Program-made: the position numbers and the translations under genes
Assembly: GCA_030642525.1 (NCBI GenBank)
Contig: DAOWNO010000008.1
Span: 1-17,135 of the forward strand
Origin: Candidatus Aegiribacteria sp.
GTDB taxonomy: Bacteria; Fermentibacterota; Fermentibacteria; Fermentibacterales; JCC-6
DNA: 17,135 bases
Direction: 5' to 3'
Shown: positions 6,326 through 13,523 of the stretch, piece by piece
Layout: every line of letters starts with the position of its first letter
How positions within the stretch are numbered: position 1 is the stretch's first letter
The notes under the pieces: generated by a model
Database searches by the model: none
What the model saw: only the letters and a program-made list of their open reading frames with translations
Told to the model about the DNA's origin: nothing

Positions 6326-9190
6326 TTACTTCTTCAGTTTTGCGTGCCAGTCTACCAGTATCGGGCTGGCTATGAATATCGACGAGTAAGTTCCCACAAT
6401 TATCCCGATCATCAGCGTCAGTGAGAATTTTGACAACACTCCGCCTGAGATCAGGAAAAGCATGAGGACTGCCATGAATGTAGTCACCGATGTGATAACA
6501 GTTCTGCTCAGAACCTCGTTGATACTGATGTTCACGGTCTCGGCAAGGTTCTTGCCTTTTCTCAGGCGCCTGTCCTCCCTGATTCTGTCAAAGACAACGA
6601 TAGTATCATTGATGGAATAACCGACAATAGTCAGAATCGCCGCAATAATCGTAAGAGAGATATCAAGCTGTATCAAAGCCAGAAGTCCTATCGTTATGAG
6701 GGTATCGTGAGCAAGCGCCGCTACCGCAGCAACACCCCACTTGAACTGGAAACGATACCAGACATACAGGACGATAAATATCATCGACATGAAAATGGCA
6801 TTAAGCGCCTTGGATTTCAGTTCCTCTCCTACCCTGGGCCCGATCTGTTTGATAAAGGAAAGCCCTTCAGTGTCAGCTTCGAATTCCATCGGAACACACC
6901 CGTTTACCTCCAGGGCAGTATAGACGATATCCTTGTCGGTCTCCGATGTGCGAATTACATAAGCTGCTCCGCCGTCACCTTTATAATCCATGAGCTTCTG
7001 TACCTGTACGCCCTGAAGCCCTGAATCAGTCAGCAGGTTTTTCAGATCATCAGTGCCGATCTCTGTATTGCTGACTACATTTGTCTCAAGACCACCTGTG
7101 AAATCGATGTCAAGGTTAAGTCCTCCGTTAATGATGTATGCGCCAGCTCCTATAAGCAGAACAACTGCGGAGAGGATATAGGTTTTCTTTCGCATTTCAA
7201 CGAATGAGAAATGCTTTTTCCCGATAATTGACCATCTGCCGAAGTTGATATCCGTCTTTTTCTTGTTTTTGAGAAGAAACTCTATGAAAGCCCGTGAGAA
7301 GACAAGAGAACAGAACATACTGGCCAGAATACCTATCGAGAGTGTAACGGCAAACCCTTTGATGGGACCTGTGCCGAATTTGTACAGGACAAGTGCGGTA
7401 ATCAGCGTGGTGACGTTCGCATCAAGAATTGTTACGAATGCTCTTGAATATCCTGCCTTTACGGCTGCGCGAATGCCTTTGCCTGATTTTTTCTCTTCTC
7501 TGATTCTCTCGTATATGAGCACGCTGGCATCAACCGCCATACCGATTGTAAGGATAATACCCGCAATTCCTGGAAGAGTCAGTGTAGCGTTCAATCCTTT
7601 GAGCCCAAGTTGAGCAAGGGGGCCGGGAAAACAGAGAACCCCCATGATAATGAGCAAATCAAATATAAGAGCCATTATCGCGATAATTCCGGCTGTTCCA
7701 TAGTATAAAATGATAAACACTGCAATGAGGAGAATAGCGACTATTCCAGCAATCATGCCCCTGTTGATCGACTGCTGACCAAGGCTGGGGCCGATAGTCT
7801 GTTCTTCGGCAATCTCCAGTTCCGCCGGAAGCGATCCCGCTTTCAGAACAAGCCTGAGATCCCTGGCTTCCTCGGTTGTAAATCCCCCGGACAATCTTGT
7901 TCCGGTACCCGATATCCGTTCGCGGATTGTTGCAGCGGAGTATACTGTGCCGTCAAGAACTATTGCTACTCTTTTGCCGACGTTATTGCCGGTAATCTGC
8001 TCCCAGTTATCTCTTCCCTGTGAATCGAATTCCACTATGAGGTATGGATTGTTGTTGAGAGACTGGGCGCTTCCCATTCGAATTCTAACATCTGTCAGGC
8101 TTGCTCCTGTAAGAAAATACTCTTCATTTACCTGATCAGCATTACGTTCCCAGCCTCTTGTCATATCTCTGGGCAGAAGATAGAGGGCTCGGAAAGAACC
8201 ATCAATTGTTTCTTCAAGTCTGCCGAATTTGAAAACGAGGTTGGCTTCCTTCAGTATTGAATCAACGTCCGGCCTGTTGATGATACCGTTCAGCCTGTCC
8301 ATTGTGTCCCCGTCATAAACCAGCCAGTCACCCGGAGAGATGCTCATGGTTGATCGGGCTATGTCCTCCGTCGCAATTTCAATCATGCTTGCCAGGCTGC
8401 CCGGTTTGTCAAGTTCAGGCAGGGTTGTATCCAGTGATTCCTGATTCGAAGAAATTTCTTCCGGTCGCGGAATAGAAAAACCTTCCGGAGCAACCGACTG
8501 GCCTATCGAGTCCGGAACAACATCGGAAGCCTGCGCAATCTCTGTTTCAAGGGAATCCGAAGGACTTTCCATCAGGCTGTCCAGTGGAGCAGGAACAAAA
8601 TCCTCGCTGCCGGATGTGATAAGATTGTCAATTGCTCTGAGAACAGGAACACTTTCCGTTGTCGGGTGTTCTTCCGTCGGATAGGCAACCAGCTTGAATT
8701 CAAGCAATGCCTGTCTTTCGACAATCGCGCGCGCGCGGGCGGGATCTCGAATTCCAGGGAGCTGAATGACAATTCTGTCCTCTCCCTGTCTGGTTATGGA
8801 AGGTTCTGATACACCGAACTCATTGATCCTGTTCCGTATAACTTCAAGAGCCTGATCAATTGCGTCTTCCTCATCCAGCCCCGGCGTAGGCTTTACCATA
8901 TAAGAGAGGTACATGCCTCCCTGCAGGTCAAGTCCAAGCTTTATCGTACCTTCCCGATCCTGGTACAGTTCTCTGTACTCCCCGATGAGTTCTTCGCCGC
9001 CTTCACTCTGAAGACTGTCAAGAACAGCTCTTAAATGCGGGTTATCTGTTTCCGGCTGGACACTTGCCTCGGCTCGATCTCTTTCCTCAGCTGGCAGAGA
9101 GTACCACCGAACAGTGGGCCACACCATAATAAGAGATGCTATGAAAAGAGATATTGAAGTCAAGTTACGCCATCTGGCGATTTTATTCAT
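6326..9190 (-). CDS. secDF: Fused protein-export membrane protein SecDF
   Basis: SecD and SecF are joined in one 954-residue chain that uses the proton-motive force to assist SecYEG-driven export. The SecD half has an N-terminal TM, LGLDLQGG near residue 85, the periplasmic P1 domain with NRINEFGVSEP, and the five-TM block with GMAVDASVLIYERIREE. The SecF half begins near 650 with LDIDFTGG, followed by its own periplasmic domain and the TM block with VVFDRIRE. A Ser/Pro/acidic, probably disordered stretch (about 190-265) sits inside P1. The start is ATG at 9190, because GGAGG (9204-9200) is nine bases upstream of it. The in-frame TTG at 9199 abuts GGAGG and cannot be used. YajC is not adjacent. 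Confidence 0.96.
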   Translation of the reverse strand: MNKIARWRNLTSISLFIASLIMVWPTVRWYSLPAEERDRAEASVQPETDNPHLRAVLDSLQSEGGEELIGEYRELYQDREGTIKLGLDLQGGMYLSYMVKPTPGLDEEDAIDQALEVIRNRINEFGVSEPSITRQGEDRIVIQLPGIRDPARARAIVERQALLEFKLVAYPTEEHPTTESVPVLRAIDNLITSGSEDFVPAPLDSLMESPSDSLETEIAQASDVVPDSIGQSVAPEGFSIPRPEEISSNQESLDTTLPELDKPGSLASMIEIATEDIARSTMSISPGDWLVYDGDTMDRLNGIINRPDVDSILKEANLVFKFGRLEETIDGSFRALYLLPRDMTRGWERNADQVNEEYFLTGASLTDVRIRMGSAQSLNNNPYLIVEFDSQGRDNWEQITGNNVGKRVAIVLDGTVYSAATIRERISGTGTRLSGGFTTEEARDLRLVLKAGSLPAELEIAEEQTIGPSLGQQSINRGMIAGIVAILLIAVFIILYYGTAGIIAIMALIFDLLIIMGVLCFPGPLAQLGLKGLNATLTLPGIAGIILTIGMAVDASVLIYERIREEKKSGKGIRAAVKAGYSRAFVTILDANVTTLITALVLYKFGTGPIKGFAVTLSIGILASMFCSLVFSRAFIEFLLKNKKKTDINFGRWSIIGKKHFSFVEMRKKTYILSAVVLLIGAGAYIINGGLNLDIDFTGGLETNVVSNTEIGTDDLKNLLTDSGLQGVQVQKLMDYKGDGGAAYVIRTSETDKDIVYTALEVNGCVPMEFEADTEGLSFIKQIGPRVGEELKSKALNAIFMSMIFIVLYVWYRFQFKWGVAAVAALAHDTLITIGLLALIQLDISLTIIAAILTIVGYSINDTIVVFDRIREDRRLRKGKNLAETVNISINEVLSRTVITSVTTFMAVLMLFLISGGVLSKFSLTLMIGIIVGTYSSIFIASPILVDWHAKLKK

Positions 9191-9257
9191 ATGTAACAAC
9201 CTCCGTGGAAACCTTCATCAGAAATCTGTCTGTCCTGACATTCCGTCCGTGAAAATA

Positions 9258-9281
9258 CAGCTGGAATATGATATCCAGCTG
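9258..9281 (-). terminator. Hairpin upstream of secDF: terminator or leader element
   Basis: CAGCTGGA and TCCAGCTG form an eight-bp perfect stem around an eight-base loop. On the minus strand the stem is followed by TATTTTC, so it could terminate the gene ending at 9394. It also lies in the probable 5' leader of secDF, about 70 bases before its start, and could act there instead as an attenuator or stabilising stem. Confidence 0.45.
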
Positions 9282-9341
9282 TTTGTGACCGTATTTACTT
9301 CAGCAAATCTGCCTGAATATAATTATTTTTACAGGAACTGA

Positions 9342-9370
9342 TGAATACAGAGTAAAATGGAATCTGTCAA
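9342..9370 (-). promoter_or_regulatory. Possible secDF promoter
   Basis: On the minus strand a consensus TTGACA (9370-9365) and TATTCA (9347-9342) are 17 bases apart. The -35 is perfect and the -10 is weak (three of six). If used, the secDF leader would be about 145 bases and would include the hairpin at 9258-9281. A second inverted repeat, AAGGTG/CACCTT (9372-9377 with 9389-9394), sits just upstream, touching the stop codon of the preceding gene. It has no T-run. Confidence 0.4.
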
Positions 9371-9393
9371 CAAGGTGTATTTTCCGGTCACCT

Positions 9394-9795
9394 TTATCTT
9401 GTAGTGCTGTTCAATTCAAATCGAACGGGCCTGTCATGAGAGGTATGGCATAGAAATGACAGCTTCCTGTCCGGCGCAGCAAGAGTTACAATATGATTGA
9501 AACCGTGTCGTGCAAGCGATCTTGTTATAATAAGATTCGCATGATGTATGGATACTGTACTGAGCAGATCCATTGATCTTACAAGAGTATCTCCTGACGC
9601 TGAGTATGATGACCTGAAACTGGAACCATAACATACAGCAGCAAAATCTTCTTCAATCAGCCCCAGTGGATCAATTTCTGTCTCATCCTGTGCTGTACCT
9701 GACAGTTGAATGTTCTGCTCCTGAGAAACCATCACAAACAGTCCGGCAAAAACTGCAATCGAGAGCAGGATTAATCCCGCCTCACTCCATGTCAT
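9394..9795 (-). CDS. Hypothetical membrane-anchored protein
   Basis: A 133-residue protein has one N-terminal membrane segment (about residues 6-24, LILLSIAVFAGLFVMV) preceded by a short acidic tail, then an extra-membrane domain ending in a basic C-terminus. I know no family for it. The start at 9795 is chosen because GAAAGG lies eight bases upstream. The frame stays open to 9921, but the extra N-terminal residues would overlap the divergent gene and have no ribosome site. Codon choice resembles the neighbouring genes, so it is probably real. It is divergent from the outer-membrane barrel gene at 9896, and a perfect palindrome overlaps its ribosome-binding region. Confidence 0.65.
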   Translation of the reverse strand: MTWSEAGLILLSIAVFAGLFVMVSQEQNIQLSGTAQDETEIDPLGLIEEDFAAVCYGSSFRSSYSASGDTLVRSMDLLSTVSIHHANLIITRSLARHGFNHIVTLAAPDRKLSFLCHTSHDRPVRFELNSTTR

Positions 9796-9800
9796 ATATT

Positions 9801-9829
9801 TTGCCTTTCTTACAAAGTAAGAATGTAAT
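9801..9829 (+). promoter_or_regulatory. Promoter with palindromic operator filling the spacer
   Basis: TTGCCT (9801-9806) and TGTAAT (9824-9829) are separated by exactly 17 bases. Those 17 bases are a perfect inverted repeat, TTCTTAC-AAA-GTAAGAA (9807-9823). The promoter points to the outer-membrane barrel gene 67 bases downstream of the -10. The palindrome also covers the Shine-Dalgarno region of the divergent gene at 9795. A protein bound here could control both genes. The regulator is not identifiable from the window. Confidence 0.5.
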
Positions 9830-9895
9830 ATTTTCTGGACAACCGGAAGATTCTCTGCACACCCTGCCAAGTCAACCTGAACAAGAAGGAGAAAT

Positions 9896-10651
9896 GTGAA
9901 ACTTATATTACTGTTTGTCATTCTGCTTATTCCCTTTGCAATAGAGGCCGATGTTTCCCTGCAGGGAATTTCAGCGGAGGGAGGCCTTACCGGTTATCCC
10001 TTCCTTCCCGGATCAAGAGTATTAGAAAGAGGTTTTCTGCGGATTCAGGGAAAGCTTGAGTATATAAACATGAAAAATGATGCTGGTAATTATATCCTTC
10101 TCCCCTTGAGTATTACATGGGGCTGTATTGATAATCTTGAATTCGGCGGCGAAATACCGATCTATTTAAATGATTCCTCTGACGATGAACACCTTCTTGG
10201 CGATATTTCAACCGGGTGCTCATGGTTGTACGAAACTGCGCGCGGAGGATCTGCTCTGGTCTTCAAGGGACTCGTTACGCTGCCAACAGGAAGCGAGGGG
10301 CGGGATACCGGTTCGGAACTTGCCTTCGGAATAGCAACAAGCACTACTTTCCGTCTTCTCAGGCTGCATATGGCAGCTTCCTATGTTCTCAGCGGAGGCA
10401 GCAATCCTTTTGAGGGGCGCATTGTTGATTATATGAGATTCTCTGCCGGAGGAGCGAGTTACCTCACAGGTGATCTTCAAATCATATGCGGTCTGGATGG
10501 CACTACAAAAGGCGATCTGGGCCTTGCGGCAACAATAACCACCTATGCTGTTGATAAGACGGCTCTATTCGTTTCGATGAGAGCCGGACTAAATGGAAAT
10601 ACTGAATACAGTATCTCCGCAGGAGCTGCCTTGACAATGCCCGAATTCTAG
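9896..10651 (+). CDS. Outer-membrane beta-barrel protein (phenol MetA-pathway-like family)
   Basis: A 251-residue exported protein has a signal peptide (residues 1-18, MKLILLFVILLIPFAIEA) followed by alternating amphipathic strands. The order of motifs recalls the putative MetA-pathway-of-phenol-degradation family of barrels: ITWGCIDNLEFGGEIPIY, then GDISTG, then a strand ending in LPTGSEGRDTGSE, then HMAASYVLSG. That family name does not establish a role in phenol breakdown. The C-terminal residue is Phe (MPEF), the usual BAM recognition end. The start is GTG, four bases after AGGAG. An ATG two bases earlier reads directly into TGA and cannot encode the protein. It is a candidate porin or small-molecule channel. 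Confidence 0.75.
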   Translation: MKLILLFVILLIPFAIEADVSLQGISAEGGLTGYPFLPGSRVLERGFLRIQGKLEYINMKNDAGNYILLPLSITWGCIDNLEFGGEIPIYLNDSSDDEHLLGDISTGCSWLYETARGGSALVFKGLVTLPTGSEGRDTGSELAFGIATSTTFRLLRLHMAASYVLSGGSNPFEGRIVDYMRFSAGGASYLTGDLQIICGLDGTTKGDLGLAATITTYAVDKTALFVSMRAGLNGNTEYSISAGAALTMPEF

Positions 10652-10697
10652 AAGGGACAGAACCAGGTGACACGCCGCAGAACCTCTCGCTTTTTGG

Positions 10698-11849
10698 CTA
10701 ACGCGTATATGGTGAAATTTTTCTCAGCTTATCTATTATCGGCGGCAGCACTTCAAGAACGTAATCAATCTCCTGATCCGATGTGTACATGCTGAGGCTG
10801 AAGCGTATCGCGGTATTCGCGTCAGTCGCGCTGATCCCCATGGAAGTGAGGACATAGCTTGGATCCTTGCTTCCTGTGCTGCAGGCGGATCCTGAGGATA
10901 CACAGATCCCCGCGAGATCGATCAGTGTAAGAACCGCTTCACTTTCTACACCGGTGAAAAGTACTGTTGCCGTATTGGGGAGTCTTCCTGCGGATGCTCC
11001 CACTATAACCGCTCCGGGGCATTTCTTCAGGATACCTGATTCAAGTTTTTCCAGAAGAGAAGATGTTTTCGATGCTTCCTCCGCAATGAAGTACCCTGCC
11101 ATCTCCGCGGCTTTCCCCAGCCCTACTATCCCCGCGATATTGTAGGTTCCTGATCTCATCCCTTTTTCCTGATGTCCGCCATGCATGAACGGTATCAGTT
11201 TCAGGCCTTTGCGGACATAAAGCGCTCCGACACCCTTTGGTCCGTGGAATTTGTGAGCAGAAAGACTGAGAAGATCTATTCCCTCGACTTTCACATCAAC
11301 CGGTATTTTGCCAACCGCCTGAACAGCATCCGTATGGAAAAGCGCTCCATATCTGTGGGCGATCTCCGCAGCTTCTCTTATCGGCATAATCACGCCGGTT
11401 TCATTGTTAGCTTTCATTATGGACACAAGACCGGTGTTCGGGTTCACCAGTTCTTCAAGAGAATCCATATTGAGAGAACCGCTGCTTTTCACCTTGACAA
11501 GACCGAGAGGATGTCCGGTTTGCTCGATATATCCGGCTGTTTCGAGAACAGCGGGATGCTCCACAACCGATGTTACCAGCCCCGGTCTCTCTGAATCTGC
11601 CCCAATACCGCATAAGAGGGCTGTATTGTCGCTTTCCGTTCCTCCCGATGTAAAGATTATCTCTGAGGTTTCAGCGCTGATCAGATCAGCAACTTGCTGC
11701 CTGGCAGTTTCAATATGTTCGATGAGAGCGCTGCCGAATGTATGAAAACTTGAAGGGTTGCCATACTGATCGTGGAAGAAGGGGGTCATTGCATCCAGAA
11801 CTTCAGGAGCCATCCGGGTAGTCGCGTTGTTATCCAGATAGATTTTCAT
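10698..11849 (-). CDS. nifS: Cysteine desulfurase (NifS/IscS family)
   Basis: This is a PLP-dependent enzyme that removes sulfur from cysteine and passes it as persulfide to the Fe-S scaffold. Its 383 residues are normal for the NifS/IscS class. The N-terminus YLDNNATTRM is diagnostic. TSGGTESDN lies in the cofactor region. The Schiff-base lysine is K200 in SAHKFHGPKG. The catalytic cysteine is C323 in SSGSACSTGSKDPS, in the flexible loop typical of class I desulfurases. Its ATG overlaps the scaffold stop by four bases (ATGA), so expression is coupled to it. It is the last gene of the operon and converges on the outer-membrane barrel gene. I see no clear terminator in the 46 bp between them. 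Confidence 0.96.
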   Translation of the reverse strand: MKIYLDNNATTRMAPEVLDAMTPFFHDQYGNPSSFHTFGSALIEHIETARQQVADLISAETSEIIFTSGGTESDNTALLCGIGADSERPGLVTSVVEHPAVLETAGYIEQTGHPLGLVKVKSSGSLNMDSLEELVNPNTGLVSIMKANNETGVIMPIREAAEIAHRYGALFHTDAVQAVGKIPVDVKVEGIDLLSLSAHKFHGPKGVGALYVRKGLKLIPFMHGGHQEKGMRSGTYNIAGIVGLGKAAEMAGYFIAEEASKTSSLLEKLESGILKKCPGAVIVGASAGRLPNTATVLFTGVESEAVLTLIDLAGICVSSGSACSTGSKDPSYVLTSMGISATDANTAIRFSLSMYTSDQEIDYVLEVLPPIIDKLRKISPYTR

Positions 11850-12433
11850 CCGGCAATTCTCACTTCCACCGTTCTCCCCAGCCGTCTGTAAAGCTCCTTC
11901 TCAAGTATTTCAGCAATCTTCTGGGTTTCTTCGTTCAAATGACTGATACGGATTCTTCCAGGGTGAACATGTTCAATGGTGATTGTGTTATTTCCCAACG
12001 CATGTTCAAGCTCGACAGGCATATCGCTGATTACCGCTTCAAGATGATTTCGGGTTTCATCTCTTCTGTCTGCAAAGTCGCTTATTGCCTCTGTGAGCGC
12101 TTCATGACCCATTACCGAGCAGTGGAACTTCTCGGGGGGCATACCTCCCAGGAATTCAACAATCTGGCTGTTTTTTATTTCTCCAGCCTCTTCAAGAGTC
12201 TTGCCTTTAGCAATTTCTGTGAGGGCTGAGGCCGTGGCTATTGCTCCGGCACACCCGAATGTCTGGAATTTGATATCGGTAATTTTGTCATCGTTATCAA
12301 CCTGAATATCAAGAGTCATCGCGTCACCGCATTGAGGAGAACCTACTTCAGAATGACCGTCCGGATTCTCAATCTTTCCGACATTACGCGGATTCATGAA
12401 ATAATCCATCAGTATATCTGAATACTTCCACAT
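11846..12433 (-). CDS. nifU: Fe-S cluster assembly scaffold (NifU/IscU N-domain) with C-terminal extension
   Basis: The first 125 residues or so are an IscU-type scaffold with the three cluster-ligand cysteines C35 (SPQCGDA, with D37), C61 (FGCAGAIA) and C105 (HCSVMGHEA). Residues about 130-195 form an additional domain, roughly strand-strand-helix-strand. It lacks cysteines and so is neither the ferredoxin domain nor the CxxC Nfu domain of classical NifU. At 195 residues the protein lies between IscU (about 128) and NifU (about 300). The start ATG is two bases after the regulator stop, and GGGGTGA inside the end of the regulator gene can act as ribosome site. It receives sulfur from the desulfurase encoded next. 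Confidence 0.93.
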   Translation of the reverse strand: MWKYSDILMDYFMNPRNVGKIENPDGHSEVGSPQCGDAMTLDIQVDNDDKITDIKFQTFGCAGAIATASALTEIAKGKTLEEAGEIKNSQIVEFLGGMPPEKFHCSVMGHEALTEAISDFADRRDETRNHLEAVISDMPVELEHALGNNTITIEHVHPGRIRISHLNEETQKIAEILEKELYRRLGRTVEVRIAG

Positions 12434-12435
12434 GA

Positions 12436-12900
12436 TTACAATTCACCCCATTGAACATCCCCTGCGATCAGATCCTCAAGGGAATGATTCTTCATGAAAG
12501 AGTCGAACATATCTCTAAGGCTTATCCAGAGAGGTCTGGTTACACATGTTTTCTCAAGAGGACAATGCTTCATTTCATAATTCCCGGACGGAGAACAGTT
12601 CGCTCCGTCAGACAAACATGATGTCGGAAGAAAATCCGTTTCGAGAACGCTTATTACATCGAAAAGACTTATTTCCGCCGGAGGAATTCCAAAAACGTAT
12701 CCGCCTCCCGGCCCTCTTTTACCTTTGACTATTCCGGTTATTCTCAGTTTACCGAATATCTGCTCAAGATAGCGAACAGATATCTGTTCCTGCTCCGACA
12801 ATAAAGAAAGAGATACAGGTCTGTTTCTCTCTGTCTTCATCATCTCTGCCATTCGCGCAAGAACCCTTAATGCGTACCTGCTTCTGGTCGATATAAGCAT
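12436..12900 (-). CDS. Rrf2-family Fe-S-sensing transcription regulator
   Basis: A 154-residue winged-helix regulator, first gene of the Fe-S operon, probably autoregulating in the manner of IscR. The N-terminus (MLISTRSRYALRVLARMA) and RYLEQIFGKLRITGIVKGKRGPGGGY are hallmark Rrf2 segments forming the DNA-binding domain. The sensor loop has four cysteines: C95, C102, C113 and C119. Aligning C119-VTRPLW with the CLTHALW of IscR places C119 at C104 of IscR and puts Arg122 where IscR has its ligand His107. Ligation may therefore use the fourth cysteine. AGGGGG lies four bases before the ATG. A perfect palindrome sits at the transcription start. Confidence 0.93.
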   Translation of the reverse strand: MLISTRSRYALRVLARMAEMMKTERNRPVSLSLLSEQEQISVRYLEQIFGKLRITGIVKGKRGPGGGYVFGIPPAEISLFDVISVLETDFLPTSCLSDGANCSPSGNYEMKHCPLEKTCVTRPLWISLRDMFDSFMKNHSLEDLIAGDVQWGEL

Positions 12901-12907
12901 ATTTCCC

Positions 12908-12927
12908 CCTATTCCTATCGGAATAGG
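12908..12927 (-). promoter_or_regulatory. Palindromic operator of the Rrf2-nifUS operon
   Basis: CCTATTCC-GATA-GGAATAGG (minus strand) is a perfect eight-plus-eight inverted repeat directly after the -10 box. It covers the expected transcription start and runs to the ribosome-binding site. Position and symmetry fit autorepression by the Rrf2 dimer. The assignment to this regulator is inferred from context. Confidence 0.65.
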
Positions 12928-12955
12928 AGTATATATAGATTGTATTTTTCGTCAA
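12928..12955 (-). promoter_or_regulatory. Promoter of the Rrf2-nifUS operon
   Basis: On the minus strand TTGACG (12955-12950) and TATACT (12933-12928) are 16 bases apart. Transcription should begin around 12921, leaving a leader of about 20 bases. The TGA in the -35 box is the stop codon of the gene upstream (12954-12952). Confidence 0.75.
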
Positions 12956-13488
12956 GCCCTCTTTCGATGGGCAATAACATACTTTGTTATAACCCCTCCA
13001 ACAGCGATTGCAATTACTCCCACCATCATTAAAAAAAGCGCTATTCTGAGTGCCGCCGGCAGGGGATCGCCTGATTCACTACTTCCCGAGAAAAGAACTT
13101 TTATATCAAACGACACTGTTACCGGTTGATAATTCCCCCTGTTGCTGATGACCAGAACAAGGCTGCCAAAGCCGTTGATCATCATCTCAAATTCTCCGGA
13201 TGAGGTACAAAGATAATCCAGAGTGTCAACGCCAACGCTGTTATTCCTCCACCGCATGTAGTCATCTGTGTGAAAAAGCAGCAGCTTTACCGAAGAAGTA
13301 TCAGGAAACACTTTTATCGATCCGGAAAGCCGCGAGCTGTCAGCCTGATACTCCTGAAGAGCGAATCTGACGCTTCTGTACTGACCCACTGAGATATGCA
13401 GGTCTTCTGTCTCAATGAGAGACATGCTCCCTCCGTAAAGAATTGAGACAGCAAACAGCATGATAATTGAAAATGTCTTCATTTGCAT
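12952..13488 (-). CDS. Hypothetical type I membrane protein
   Basis: A 178-residue protein has a signal peptide (about residues 1-19), an extracytoplasmic domain of about 120 residues dominated by beta-like segments (VGQYRSVRFAL, FEMMINGFGSLVLVISN, VTVSFDIKVLF), a single C-terminal membrane helix (about 147-169) and a short basic tail (HRKRA). The topology, signal then beta domain then one TM then basic stub, is that of a surface beta-sandwich held in the inner membrane. I recognise no family. There is no Shine-Dalgarno before the ATG at 13488. A promoter placed so that the transcript would start almost at the ATG suggests a leaderless mRNA. A second ATG two codons later (13482) is an alternative start. 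The gene runs directly into the Fe-S operon promoter. Confidence 0.75.
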   Translation of the reverse strand: MQMKTFSIIMLFAVSILYGGSMSLIETEDLHISVGQYRSVRFALQEYQADSSRLSGSIKVFPDTSSVKLLLFHTDDYMRWRNNSVGVDTLDYLCTSSGEFEMMINGFGSLVLVISNRGNYQPVTVSFDIKVLFSGSSESGDPLPAALRIALFLMMVGVIAIAVGGVITKYVIAHRKRA

Positions 13489-13494
13489 TGAAAT

Positions 13495-13523
13495 AGTATA
13501 GTAAGGATAGACGTTATTGCCAC
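13495..13523 (-). promoter_or_regulatory. Possible promoter giving a leaderless transcript
   Basis: On the minus strand GTGGCA (13523-13518) and TATACT (13500-13495) are 17 bases apart. Six bases after the -10 comes the ATG at 13488, so the start of transcription would coincide with the start codon. Confidence 0.45.

Noticed and set aside
9191..9199. In-frame TTG at 9199 as the secDF start
   Set aside because: GGAGG ends at 9200, directly against the TTG, leaving no spacing. The ATG at 9190 is correctly spaced.
9796..9921. Longer N-terminus for the small membrane protein, starting at 9921
   Set aside because: It would overlap the start of the divergent barrel gene and run through the promoter and palindrome. 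The ATG at 9795 has a ribosome site and begins just before the membrane segment.
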